DNA from: Spiractinospora alimapuensis
GTDB lineage: Bacteria > Actinomycetota > Actinomycetes > Streptosporangiales > Streptosporangiaceae
NCBI RefSeq assembly: GCF_018437505.1
Contig: NZ_CP072467.1
Span: 434,001-498,000, forward strand
Direction: 5' to 3'
DNA length: 64,000 nt
The translations under genes were made by a program, and so were the position numbers. The notes beneath the pieces were generated by a model, which saw nothing but the letters and a program-made list of their open reading frames with translations, searched no databases and was not told the origin of the DNA. Below, in pieces: positions 27,242 to 35,848 of this stretch (the stretch's first letter is position 1; each line of letters starts with the position of its first letter).

Positions 27242-28099
27242 TCACGGCCGGCTGGCGCGCTCCACGCAGCGCCGCGCTCCCTCCTCGGTCGCCCCGAGCA
27301 CCTCCGAGATCTGCCACGCGGCGGCCGAGACGTCGACCGCCAACGTGTCCATCCGGGAGCGCGGCATCCGCACCTCGGGGCCGCTGACGCTGAGGCATCC
27401 CACGACGCGGGACGCGTTGTCGAAGATCGGCACCGCCACGGTGTGGATACCGGGTGTGCGCTCCGCGAAGGACAGTGCCCGCCCGGTCTCCCGGATCTCC
27501 GCCAGTTGCCGCCGCAGGGCGTCGGGGTCGGTGATCGTGGCCGGGGTGGCGCGATCGATTGGGTCCCGCAGCACCTGTTCCCGCAGGTCGTAGCGAAGGT
27601 AGGCGAGGAGTGCCTTCCCCGGGGCGCCCTGGGGCAGCGGTAGGGGAATCCCGATCTCGGTATAGGTGCGTCGTAACGGCTGGTGGCTCTCCGCCTGGTC
27701 GACGACCGCGCGTTTCATCGACGGCAATAGTTCGTGCAGGCCCACCGTCTCGTCGACCTGGTCGCGCAGCCGGCGCATCGTCTCCATCGCGGCGTCACGG
27801 AGCGAGGTGGGAAACGCGCCGCTGCGGGCGAGCTGCACCAGGAGGGGCCCCAGGGCGTAGCGCCGCTCGGTGGTCTGGCGAACCAGGCCGTTGACCTGCA
27901 TGGCTGCCAGGAGGCGATGCGTGGTGCTCGTGGACAGGCCGGTGGCGCGGGCGATGTCGCTGGTGCCGAGCTCGGGTGTGCGCGGACTGAAGCAGCGCAG
28001 AATCGTGACGGCTCGGTCGATGGACTGCACTCCCGAGCCGCGCTCTGGTCCCCCTTTCCGTGGATCCGGGGGGCCACCCCCGTCGTCTTCATGATCCAA
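27242..28099 (-). CDS. IclR family transcriptional regulator
   Basis: The product of about 285 aa has a winged helix-turn-helix (QSIDRAVTILRCFS, TSDIARATGLSTSTTHRLLAAMQVNGLV, about residues 25-85) and the IclR effector domain (GIPLPLPQGAPGKALLAYL; VAVPIFDNASRVVGCLSVSGP). IclR proteins usually control divergent catabolic genes in answer to a small acid. It faces the CoA-transferase gene, and direct repeats in the gap are candidate operators. The TTG at 28099 gives the listed start; a GTG at 28030 would also leave the DNA-binding domain intact. Confidence 0.9.
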   Translation of the reverse strand: MDHEDDGGGPPDPRKGGPERGSGVQSIDRAVTILRCFSPRTPELGTSDIARATGLSTSTTHRLLAAMQVNGLVRQTTERRYALGPLLVQLARSGAFPTSLRDAAMETMRRLRDQVDETVGLHELLPSMKRAVVDQAESHQPLRRTYTEIGIPLPLPQGAPGKALLAYLRYDLREQVLRDPIDRATPATITDPDALRRQLAEIRETGRALSFAERTPGIHTVAVPIFDNASRVVGCLSVSGPEVRMPRSRMDTLAVDVSAAAWQISEVLGATEEGARRCVERASRP

Positions 28100-28150
28100 A
28101 GTTCGCTCACCCCATTGACGAGTGTCCAGATCAGTACGTACATTCCTGCT

Positions 28151-28180
28151 ATACGAGAAGCTGTCCCATCATACGGGAAG
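28151..28180. promoter_or_regulatory. Direct repeat in the IclR / CoA-transferase gap
   Basis: ATACGAGAAG (28151-28160) and ATACGGGAAG (28171-28180) differ at one base and are spaced 20 bp apart, two helical turns, immediately before the CoA-transferase start. They could be IclR half-sites; this is inferred from position. Confidence 0.45.
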
Positions 28181-28192
28181 ATTGTGGTGTCT

Positions 28193-29416
28193 ATGAAACC
28201 ACTCGATGGATTCCGTGTCCTGGACCTCACCCGGTTCCTCTCCGGTCCCTACTGCACGATGGTGCTGGCCGAGCTCGGCGCCGACGTCATCAAGGTTGAG
28301 CCCCCCTCCACCGGGGACGACTCCCGTCGGCTCGCCCCCAAGGTGAACGGCGAGAGCTACCCCTTCGCGATGCCGAACCGCAGTAAGCGAAGTGTCGCGC
28401 TCAACCTGAAGGACGACGCGGGCCTGGACGCCTTCCTGCGGATGGTCGACCAGGCCGACCTGGTGATCGAGAACTTCCGGCCCGGCGTCGTCGACCGGCT
28501 GGGGATCTCCTACGAGGACCTCCGCAAGCGCCGGCCGGACCTGCTGTACTGCTCGATCAGCGGCTTCGGACAGAGCGGTCCCTACCGCGACCGGCCCGGG
28601 TTCGACATCATGGCGCAGGGGGCGGGGGGATTCCTGCGGATGACCGGACATCCCGACGGGCGTCCCGCCAAGATCGGGATCGCGATCAACGACATCGCGG
28701 CCGGCGCCACGGCCCTGTACTCCATCCTCGCCGCGGAGATGGTGCGGCGCACCACCGGTCGAGGAGAGTACATCGACGTCTCCCTCCTCGAGGCGGGACT
28801 CGCCTGGACCGTCTGGGAGTCCGGCGCCTACTTCGGCTCCGGGGAGATCCCCGCCGCGACCGGGACGCGGCACCGTCGCAGCACCCCCTACCAGGCCTAC
28901 GCCACCTCGGACGGGTTCGTCACCATCGGAGCGAACAACGACCGGCTCTGGACCCGCCTGGTGCGCGACGTGCTCGATCGCCCGGAGTGGTTGGACGACG
29001 AGCGCTTCCACTCCCTGCCGGCGCGGATGGAGCACATCGACGAACTCCAGGAGGAGATCGAGGCACTCACCACCACCCGCACCACGGCGGAGTGGATCGA
29101 GGCGTTGGACAAGGGCGGTATCCCCGGCGGACCCGTCCTGACCTACGACCAGGCCCTCAGCGACCCCCACGTCCAGGCGCGGGGCATGGTCGCCGAGCTC
29201 GACCACCCCATCATCGGCCCGATGCGCACCATCGCCCCACCCACCAAGTTCCGCAACCTCGACTTCTCCATCGGCGGCCCCGCGCCCTGGCTGGGCCAGC
29301 ACACGCGGACCGTCCTGGCCGAGGCCGGGTTCACCGCCGAGGAGATCGACAGCTTGTGCGCGTCCGGCGCGGCACATGACGAACACCCGGACCTGCAGGG
29401 AGACCCCAATGTCTGA
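28193..29416 (+). CDS. CaiB/BaiF (family III) CoA transferase
   Basis: The 407-aa enzyme moves CoA between carboxylic acids. It shows the family start LDGFRVLDLTRFLSGPYCTMVLAELGADVIKVEPP (about 4-38), the KRSVALNLK segment, and the catalytic Asp region RPGFDIMAQGAGGFLRMTGHPDGRP (Asp near 140). C-terminal small-domain motifs IPGGPVLTYDQALSDPHVQARGM complete the fold. Length fits the family (about 400 aa). It overlaps the enoyl-CoA hydratase gene by 8 bp and leads the operon with the TctCBA importer, so it probably activates the imported acid. Confidence 0.93.
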   Translation: MKPLDGFRVLDLTRFLSGPYCTMVLAELGADVIKVEPPSTGDDSRRLAPKVNGESYPFAMPNRSKRSVALNLKDDAGLDAFLRMVDQADLVIENFRPGVVDRLGISYEDLRKRRPDLLYCSISGFGQSGPYRDRPGFDIMAQGAGGFLRMTGHPDGRPAKIGIAINDIAAGATALYSILAAEMVRRTTGRGEYIDVSLLEAGLAWTVWESGAYFGSGEIPAATGTRHRRSTPYQAYATSDGFVTIGANNDRLWTRLVRDVLDRPEWLDDERFHSLPARMEHIDELQEEIEALTTTRTTAEWIEALDKGGIPGGPVLTYDQALSDPHVQARGMVAELDHPIIGPMRTIAPPTKFRNLDFSIGGPAPWLGQHTRTVLAEAGFTAEEIDSLCASGAAHDEHPDLQGDPNV

Positions 29417-30185
29417 GGACATCCTCGTCGAGCGCGACGGCGCCGTCACCACGATCACACTCAACCGCCCCCAGAGCCGCAACGCCATCAACCTGGGCAT
29501 GTACAAGGAGATCCCCAAGATCGCGGCGTCGGTGGACGCCGATCCCGCGGTCAAGGTCGTGGTGCTGCGCGGCGCCGGGACCAAGGCCTTCGCGGCCGGT
29601 GCCGACATCCACGAGTTCGAGGAGGTGCGCGGCGACGCGGAGAGCGCCCGCTCCTACAACGAGTACGTGGCGGCCGCGGAGCACGCGCTGGAGGGCATCG
29701 CCAAGCCCACCATCGCCATGGTGCACGGGTTCTGTATCGGTGGCGGCTGTGGCCTGGCACTCACCTGCGACTTCCGGTTCGGCGACACCAACGCCCGGTT
29801 CGGCATCACCCCGGCCAAGCTCGGACTCGTCTACAGCCTGGAGTCCACCAAACGCCTGGTCGACCTCGTCGGTCCGGCCCAGGCCAAGTGGATCCTGTTC
29901 TCCGGTCTCCACATCGACGCCGACCGTGCCCTGCGCGTCGGCCTCGTGGAGGCGGTGCACGACCCCGACACCCTGGAGTCGGCGACCACGGAGTTCGCGG
30001 CCACCCTCGTCTCCCGCGCCCAGTTCAGCGTCCGATCCACCAAGGAGATCATCCGGCGGATCACCGCGGGTCAGGCGGAGGAAGACGACCACACACGCCA
30101 CCTGCGCAACTCCTCCTTCGACACCGCCGACTACGCCGAAGGCGTGCGCGCCTTCATGGAGAAACGAGCGCCGCGCTTCGCCTGA
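29409..30185 (+). CDS. Enoyl-CoA hydratase/isomerase family protein
   Basis: The 258-aa crotonase-fold protein has the oxyanion-hole segment GAGTKAFAAGADIHEFEE (about 53-70) and HGFCIGGGCGLALTCDFRFGD (about 105-125). The residue after the GGG helix is Cys-Gly-Leu, and the second catalytic Glu position (KLGLVYSLESTKRL) lacks the usual Glu-Glu pair of true hydratases, so isomerase, lyase or hydrolase chemistry is possible. ATG 29409 overlaps the CoA-transferase end. It should act on the CoA ester formed by that enzyme. Confidence 0.85.
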   Translation: MSEDILVERDGAVTTITLNRPQSRNAINLGMYKEIPKIAASVDADPAVKVVVLRGAGTKAFAAGADIHEFEEVRGDAESARSYNEYVAAAEHALEGIAKPTIAMVHGFCIGGGCGLALTCDFRFGDTNARFGITPAKLGLVYSLESTKRLVDLVGPAQAKWILFSGLHIDADRALRVGLVEAVHDPDTLESATTEFAATLVSRAQFSVRSTKEIIRRITAGQAEEDDHTRHLRNSSFDTADYAEGVRAFMEKRAPRFA

Positions 30186-30385
30186 CCGGCGCACGACCCC
30201 TCATCGGCGCGGGGGGATGACCAGACCAACCAGGGTGGTCGGATCCACGGTCACCCGCCCCGCACCGGCGCTCTCCACGCACCGCACGGTCTCCCGCCGC
30301 GCGGTCCCACCGCCCCTGTCCCCCACCCAGCTTGAACCGTCCCGGGGGTCCGCCCCGGGGCCAGTCCAGTGAGGAGAGTTCACCC

Positions 30386-31369
30386 ATGTCGAGGTTCTCT
30401 TCAGTTTTCGCGGTGATGACCACGTTGGCCGTCGCCACCAGCGCGTGTGGAGCCGGAAGCTACGCCGAGGAGGAGGCGGACGACTACCCCAGTCAGGAGC
30501 TCGACTGGACGATCGCCTTCGGCCCTGGTGGCGGCAACGACATCATGGCGCGGGAGATCGTGAGCATCCTGGAGGCCGAGGAGCTGTACCCGGAGAACAT
30601 CGTGGTGGAGAACCGGGAGGGGGGAAGCGGCGCGACCGGTTGGGGACACCTCCTCGGTCAGTCCGGAAACCCCTACGCGATCTCCACCACCTCCGGCTCC
30701 TTCCTCACCACTCCCTTGCAGGCCGACACCGGATGGACCTACGAGGACTTCACCGCCGTCGGCCTCTTCGCCACCGACGACACCTTGTTCGTCGTTCCCT
30801 CCGGCCACGACGCCCAGTCCTGGGAGGACTGGGTCGACTACGCCCAGGAGAACGCGCCCGTCGCCGTCGGGGGCATTGGAACGGTCAACGTCGACTTCAT
30901 CATCCAGGCCGAACTCGCCGAACAGGCCGGATACGAGATCGACTACGTGCCGTTCAACGACGAAGGACAGATGCAGGCCGCACTGCTCTCGGGGACGCTC
31001 GACGCCATCGTGTCCAACCCCGGCTCGGTGATGGGTCAGGTCGAGGCCGAGGAGGTCACCCCGCTCCTGTTCACCGGCGAGGAACCACTGGAGGCGTTGC
31101 CCGACGTTCCCATCGGAGAGGAGGAAGGGTTGGAGAACCTGGTGTCCATGCCGCGCGGACTGATCCTCCCACCCGACGTTCCCGACTACGCGACGGAATG
31201 GTGGATCGGCGCGATGGAGAGCGTGGTCGAAACCCAGGAGTGGCAGGACTACATCGACGCCAACTTCCTCAGCGAGGACGTTCGGTGGGGTGAGGAATTC
31301 GCGGCCTACCTCGAGGAGAACGCCACCGAGTTCGAGGAGACCCTCCGGGAGCACGGTGCGATCGAATGA
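30386..31369 (+). CDS. tctC: Tripartite tricarboxylate transporter substrate-binding lipoprotein (TctC/Bug), system 1
   Basis: The 327-aa lipoprotein has a signal peptide with lipobox TSAC (Cys about residue 21) and a Bug-type binding domain. Elements include DWTIAFGPGGGNDIMAREI (about 40-58), where the family contacts carboxylate groups, and VPFNDEGQMQAALLSGTLDAIVSNPGSV. It captures a carboxylic acid outside the membrane for TctAB. GAGGAG lies 9 bp upstream of ATG 30386. Its stop overlaps the tctB start (ATGA). The acidic composition is usual for exported proteins of this organism. Confidence 0.92.
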   Translation: MSRFSSVFAVMTTLAVATSACGAGSYAEEEADDYPSQELDWTIAFGPGGGNDIMAREIVSILEAEELYPENIVVENREGGSGATGWGHLLGQSGNPYAISTTSGSFLTTPLQADTGWTYEDFTAVGLFATDDTLFVVPSGHDAQSWEDWVDYAQENAPVAVGGIGTVNVDFIIQAELAEQAGYEIDYVPFNDEGQMQAALLSGTLDAIVSNPGSVMGQVEAEEVTPLLFTGEEPLEALPDVPIGEEEGLENLVSMPRGLILPPDVPDYATEWWIGAMESVVETQEWQDYIDANFLSEDVRWGEEFAAYLEENATEFEETLREHGAIE

Positions 31370-31926
31370 GTGAGCCAACCACCCCGCTACGATCGGCTCC
31401 CGCGGCCGAGACGGACGAACACGGGGCCGGAACCATGCCGGCGGTCCTCCGCCGGATCGACGGCACCTCGCTGTTCTACCTGGTGCTGACCGTCGTCCTC
31501 GCCGGCTACACCCTGCTCGCGTTCGACATGGAGTGGGACACGCAGGCCGGACGCATCGGCCCCGGATTCTTCCCCCGTATCATCGGCGTCGCCGGAGTCG
31601 CGCTGGCGGTGATCGGGCTGGTCAACGCGATACGTCAGGCACGGAGCAGGTCGTTGGACGCGGTCCCGGCGGAGCCCGAGGACCTCCGCTACCCCGGGAT
31701 CATCGCCGTCATCGCCCTGGGGCTGGGTGCGTTCGTCACCGTGCTCATTCCCCTGGGGGCGCCCCTCACCGGGGCGGCGTTCCTGGTGCTGATGTATCTC
31801 ATGATCGACCGGAAGCGAATCCTGCGGCGCGCCGTATTGAGTGTCGTGTTCCCGCTCGCGCTCTACATCGTCTTCGACGTTCTGCTCGGCGCGGCCCTCC
31901 CCGGGGGAATCACCGACTTCCTCTGA
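31366..31926 (+). CDS. tctB: Tripartite tricarboxylate transporter small membrane subunit TctB, system 1
   Basis: The 186-aa protein has four hydrophobic segments (starting near residues 35, 65, 108 and 155), including SLFYLVLTVVLAGYTLLAFD and the family motif RIGPGFFPRIIGVAGVALAVIGL. It is the small membrane partner of TctA in sodium- or proton-coupled uptake. Translation is coupled to tctC by a 4-bp ATGA overlap. A cytoplasmic N-terminal extension of about 30 residues is rich in charged residues. Confidence 0.9.
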   Translation: MSEPTTPLRSAPAAETDEHGAGTMPAVLRRIDGTSLFYLVLTVVLAGYTLLAFDMEWDTQAGRIGPGFFPRIIGVAGVALAVIGLVNAIRQARSRSLDAVPAEPEDLRYPGIIAVIALGLGAFVTVLIPLGAPLTGAAFLVLMYLMIDRKRILRRAVLSVVFPLALYIVFDVLLGAALPGGITDFL

Positions 31927-31956
31927 TATTCGCGCCTTTCCCGCCCGACGTCCGTT

Positions 31957-31979
31957 TCCGATTCGGCCGCCAAATCGGA
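31957..31979 (+). other. Hairpin in the tctB-tctA gap
   Basis: TCCGATT (31957-31963) pairs perfectly with AATCGGA (31973-31979) around a 9-nt loop in the 138-bp gap between tctB and tctA. Other genes of this operon overlap or lie close, so this gap stands out. It may tune the expression ratio of the subunits; no U-run follows. Confidence 0.4.
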
Positions 31980-32064
31980 CCCGCCCGCCGCTGACGACTC
32001 TCCACTAATTCGGCGCCATGTAGGGCTTGATACCGATTTCCCCCCATCACTCTCGGAGTCCATT

Positions 32065-33621
32065 ATGGACCTGTTTGCGAATTTACTGAATGGCATATCC
32101 AATGTGCTGTCGCCCACAACGCTGATGTTCCTCGTCATGGGCGTTCTCGTGGGAATGCTCGTCGGGGTGATCCCCGGGCTCGGGCCGTCGGCGGGGTTGG
32201 CGATCCTGCTGCCGTTGACGTTCGGCCTCGACCCGATGCACGCGATCATCCTGCTGGCCGCGGTGTACTACGGCGCCTTCTACGGCAGCACCATCACCTC
32301 CGTCCTGATCAACACCCCGGGTGACGCGGCCAGTGTCCCGGCGGCGTTGGAGGGATATCCGATGGCGCGGCGGGGAAGGGCCGCGCCGGCGCTCATCATC
32401 GCGACGATCGCGTCGTTCGTCGCCGGAACCGTCGCGGCCATCCTGCTGACCCTGGCGGCACCCGCGGCGGCGGCCGTCACGTCCAGCTTCGGGCCGCCAG
32501 AGCTGTTCCTGCTGGTCATCCTCGGCCTGTTGACACTCATCGTGTTGGTGGGAAAGAACTGGGTGCGGGGCGCGCTGTCCGTCATCCTGGGCTTCGCGAT
32601 CGGCACGGTCGGTATCGACATCGGGGGCGGCGCGCAGCGCTACACCTTCGGCTCGACGGAGCTCATCAACGGGATTCCGTTCATCCCCGTCGCCATCGGC
32701 CTGTTCGGACTCGGTGAGATCCTGTGGAGCCTCTACAACGGCGTCCACCGAAAGAAGCAGGAGCGAGTCGAGTTCAACCTGCGATCCAACTTCTGGCCCA
32801 ACCGTAAGGAGTGGCGTGAGGCGCGTGGGCCCATTGGCCGGGGGTCCCCGATGGGCTTCCTGCTAGGCGTGGTTCCGGGCGCGGGGGCGACAGTCGCCTC
32901 GCTCATCTCCTACAGCGTGGAGAAGAGCCTGTCCAAGACGCCCGAGAAGTTCAACAAGGAGGGTGCGGTCGCGGGCATCGCCGGTCCGGAGTCGGCGAAC
33001 AACGCCGCCGCCACCGGAGCCATGGTTCCACTGCTCACGATGGGAATCCCGGGTTCGGCCTCGACCGCGGTGCTACTGGGCGGGTTCTTGATGTGGGGGC
33101 TCCAGCCGGGGCCCTTGCTGATGGAGCAGAACCCGGACTTCGCGTGGGGTCTGATCGCGAGCATGTACCTGGGCAACGTGGTGCTGCTGGCGGTCAACAT
33201 CTTCTGTATCCCGATGTTCGCCTCGGTCACCCGGATCTCGCTGCCGACCCTCGCGCCGCTGATCGTCGTTCTTTGTGCCTTCGGGGCGTTCACCGTCAAC
33301 GGGAGCGTCATCGAGGTCGGCATCATGTTCGCCTGCGGTTTCGTCGGGTTCTTCATGCGGATGTACGGGCTCTCACCCGCGGCCCTGGTGATCGCGTTGG
33401 TGCTGGGGCCGCTCGCGGAGGAGACCTTGCGCCAGACGATGATCATCTCCGGTGGCAATTTCGACATCTTCCTGGTTCGCACGCCGTCGCTCATCCTGCT
33501 AGCGGTGGGGGTCGGCCTGTGTCTGCTTCCGGTCGCCACGCCCTGGGTCAAACGGGTCGCCGCCCGTGCGCTCGAGCGGAAGAATCGGGGGGAGGAGTCG
33601 ACGCCGAGCGCCCAGTCGTGA
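32065..33621 (+). CDS. tctA: Tripartite tricarboxylate transporter large permease TctA, system 1
   Basis: This 518-aa protein of about 12 membrane helices has the duplicated TctA signature: GVIPGLGPSAGLAILLPLTFGLDP (about 33-56) in the first half and GVVPGAGATVASLISYSVEKSLSK in the second. The segments STITSVLINTPGDAASVPAALEGYPMARRG and TMGIPGSASTAVLLGG are also typical. It forms the transport path for the acid delivered by TctC. ATG 32065 begins a normal N terminus (MDLFANLLNGISNVLSP). Confidence 0.93.
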   Translation: MDLFANLLNGISNVLSPTTLMFLVMGVLVGMLVGVIPGLGPSAGLAILLPLTFGLDPMHAIILLAAVYYGAFYGSTITSVLINTPGDAASVPAALEGYPMARRGRAAPALIIATIASFVAGTVAAILLTLAAPAAAAVTSSFGPPELFLLVILGLLTLIVLVGKNWVRGALSVILGFAIGTVGIDIGGGAQRYTFGSTELINGIPFIPVAIGLFGLGEILWSLYNGVHRKKQERVEFNLRSNFWPNRKEWREARGPIGRGSPMGFLLGVVPGAGATVASLISYSVEKSLSKTPEKFNKEGAVAGIAGPESANNAAATGAMVPLLTMGIPGSASTAVLLGGFLMWGLQPGPLLMEQNPDFAWGLIASMYLGNVVLLAVNIFCIPMFASVTRISLPTLAPLIVVLCAFGAFTVNGSVIEVGIMFACGFVGFFMRMYGLSPAALVIALVLGPLAEETLRQTMIISGGNFDIFLVRTPSLILLAVGVGLCLLPVATPWVKRVAARALERKNRGEESTPSAQS

Positions 33622-33654
33622 CCAGCCGATCCCCGCGAGTGGAGGAGCCCATCG

Positions 33655-34604
33655 ATGCGCCAGCAGCGTTACGCCGTGGTCGGTGGCGGCATCCTCGGTA
33701 CGGCAGTCGCCCGACGGCTCCTCGAGGAACGCCCCGCGATCCGGCTGAGTCTTCTCGAGAAGGAGGACGACGTCGGGACGCACCAGACGGGGCACAACAG
33801 TGGCGTGGTTCACGCCGGTCTGTACTACCAGCCCGGATCGTTGAAGGCGCGGTTGTGCCGACGGGGTGTGGGTCTGCTGCGGGCGTTCTGCCGGGTGCGA
33901 GGTGATGGGGATCCAGCGGCGGGACGGGGAGGTCGTCCTCGACGCCGCGGATGGCCTCACCGAGGCCTTCGACCGGGTGATCGTGTGTGGCGGGCTGCAC
34001 AGTGACCGGCTGGCGCGGCTGGCCGGCGCCGCGGAGGATCCCGTCATCGTCCCGTTCCGCGGTGAGTTCTACGCGCTGCGTGAGCAGCGCCGGTCCCTGG
34101 TCAACGGCCTGGTCTATCCAGTCCCCGACCCCCGGTACCCGTTCCTGGGCATCCACCTCACGCCACGCGTCGACGGCGAGGTACTCGTCGGACCGAACGC
34201 GGTCCTGGCCGGGGCGCGTGAGGGGTACCGCCGGAGACCTCAACGGACGGGACCTGCGTGAGGTCCTCGCGTCCTCCGGATTCCGGGCGTTGGCACGCCA
34301 GCACTGGCGGACCGGCGCCGCCGAGATGTTGGGTTCGTTCAGCCGGCGGGTGTTCGTGTCCCGCGCGCGTCGCTACCTGCCGGGGTTGCGCGGCATGGAC
34401 GTGGTCCCGGCTCCCAGCGGTGTGCGGGCCCAGGCCCTGAACGGCGACGGGACGTTGCTGGACGACTTCCGGATCGACCGCCGTGGCGCTGTGGTCGCGA
34501 TCCGCAACGCGCCCTCCCCCGCCGCCACCTCGGCGTTGGCGATCGCCGAGCACATCGTCGACGGTGTCCTCAACAAGGAGCCGCCAGCGGAGGGATCTCG
34601 ATAG
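33655..34604 (+). pseudogene. lhgO: Decayed L-2-hydroxyglutarate oxidase (LhgO-type)
   Basis: Three frames in turn encode parts of one FAD-dependent oxidase. The N terminus has the FAD loop VVGGGILGTAVARRL and HQTGHNSGVVHAGLYYQPGSLKA (33655 to about 33890). The middle has VIVCGGLHSDRLARL, PFRGEFYAL and GPNAVLAGAREGY (about 33895-34225). The C terminus has SSGFRALARQHWRTG, GVRAQALN and NAPSPAATSALAI (about 34225-34604). Relative to E. coli LhgO, about 84 residues are missing at the first junction, and a one-base shift lies near 34225-34240. The enzyme cannot be functional. It follows tctA by 33 bp and once belonged to that operon. Confidence 0.85.
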
Positions 34605-34617
34605 GCTCGCGGCCACC

Positions 34618-35322
34618 ATGAACCATCCGCATGCCACCGACCGGCCCGCCACGGAGGCGGAGGCCCTCGCCCAGCAACGGCGTCTGGCTCCCCTGGTGCG
34701 GGAGGAGGCGCTGTCCACGGCGGAAGTGACGCTCGTGGCCGGGGTCGACGTCACCTACGCCGACGCGGTCGACCGGCTCGTCGCCGCCGCCGTCGTGCTC
34801 CGACTCCCCGGACTGGACGTCGTGGAACGGTCCTGGGTCTCGGCGCGGCCGTGTTTTCCCTACGTCCCGGGACTCTTCGCGTTTCGCGAGGCCCCTCCCC
34901 TCCTCGACGTCCTCGCCACCCTGGAGACGGTTCCCGACGTGGTGGTGTGCGACGGCTACGGCAGGGCACACCCACGCCGGTTCGGCCTGGCCTCCCACCT
35001 CGGTGTGCTCCTTGACCGTCCGGTGGTGGGCGTCGCGAAGTCACCCTTCGTGGGAGAGGCCGTACCGCCCACGTCGGAGCGTGGTTCCTGGAGCGACCTG
35101 ACCATCGACGGAGAGGTCGTCGGTCGGGCCCTGCGCACGCGGGACGGAGTCAAACCCGTCTACGTGTCGGTGGGGCACCGGGTCGACCTGCCCAGCGGCA
35201 CCGACCTGGTGCTCCGGCTGTCGCCGCGCTACCGGGTCCCCGAGCCGATCCGGCACGCGGACCGACTGTCCCGGGCGGTGCTCCGCGACGGCCACCTTTC
35301 GACGGTGTACGGGTCGGGTTAG
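34618..35322 (+). CDS. nfi: Endonuclease V (deoxyinosine 3' endonuclease)
   Basis: The 234-aa DNA-repair enzyme cuts near deoxyinosine. It has the family motifs VAGVDVTYADA (catalytic Asp, about residue 43), PYVPGLFAFREAPPLL with the wedge PYVP, VCDGYGRAHPRRFGLASHLGVLLDRP (catalytic Asp and DG(x)G(x)AHPRR), and VVGVAKSPFVG. Length matches bacterial Nfi (about 220-235 aa). ATG 34618 follows the lhgO remnant by 13 bp. Its last 12 bases and the following 20 or so are repeated about 76 bp downstream. Confidence 0.94.
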   Translation: MNHPHATDRPATEAEALAQQRRLAPLVREEALSTAEVTLVAGVDVTYADAVDRLVAAAVVLRLPGLDVVERSWVSARPCFPYVPGLFAFREAPPLLDVLATLETVPDVVVCDGYGRAHPRRFGLASHLGVLLDRPVVGVAKSPFVGEAVPPTSERGSWSDLTIDGEVVGRALRTRDGVKPVYVSVGHRVDLPSGTDLVLRLSPRYRVPEPIRHADRLSRAVLRDGHLSTVYGSG

Positions 35323-35413
35323 GGGGTTCCCGGGGCTTCGACCTTGTCTCGGGGCGGTGCTCGGCGGCTGCTGCGCGGCGGTGTACGGGTGAGGTTAGGG
35401 GGTTCCCGGAGCT
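35303..35413 (+). repeat. Direct repeat at the 3' end of the endonuclease V gene
   Basis: About 35 bp beginning CGGTGTACGGGT at 35303 (end of the endonuclease V gene and its stop) recur at 35379 with only a few changes. The spacer is about 40 bp. The second copy has no coding role. Both copies contain GGTTAGGGGGTTCCCGG, which may mark a shared termination-region element. Confidence 0.8.
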
Positions 35414-35438
35414 CCGATGGCTTGGCCGGCGGTACCGG

Positions 35439-35723
35439 CTACCGGACGAAGCCCGCCACGCGGGGGTGCGGGGTGATCGGTATGTCCGTCCCGCCCGTGG
35501 AGTCGGCCAGCGCGTCGAGGATCCCCTGGTCTGGCTCGCCGTAGAGCTGGAAACTGTGGGCGAGCATCTGGTCGGCGGCGAAGAAGACGTCCACCATCAG
35601 TTGCGGGCCGTGCCCCCTGGTGAAGTCGACGGCCCGCGTGATGGCCGCGTTGAACTCCCCGACGTGCCCGTCGTGGACGCGCATGGTGTTGCGGAACAGG
35701 ATGGTGCACGGTGGGTTGCTCAT
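35439..35723 (-). CDS. Small protein, possible antibiotic-biosynthesis-monooxygenase-like (ABM) fold
   Basis: The 94-aa product begins MSNPPCTILFRNTMRVHDGHVGEFNAAITRAVDFTRGHG. The strand-helix-strand pattern, with an early strand containing Arg and a later Gln/Tyr-rich strand, resembles dimeric alpha-beta barrel (ABM-like) proteins, but no catalytic signature is visible and the match is weak. It lies 125 bp downstream of a GntR gene on the same strand. The ATG at 35723 lacks a well spaced ribosome site. It should be called hypothetical in a strict annotation. Confidence 0.5.
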   Translation of the reverse strand: MSNPPCTILFRNTMRVHDGHVGEFNAAITRAVDFTRGHGPQLMVDVFFAADQMLAHSFQLYGEPDQGILDALADSTGGTDIPITPHPRVAGFVR

Positions 35724-35848
35724 GGGGGCGACACTCGCACCTCCAGCACGCTTGAACGAGAATCGCCGTTCGGTGGACGTGGCCCGGGACGCCCGACGTC
35801 GACGGTGGCGCGGTCCACGCGCGGGAGCCGCTCCCGCCGGCGCACACC

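Noticed and set aside
33655-34604. Programmed frameshifting in lhgO
   Set aside because: About 84 conserved residues are missing at the first junction, which recoding cannot supply.
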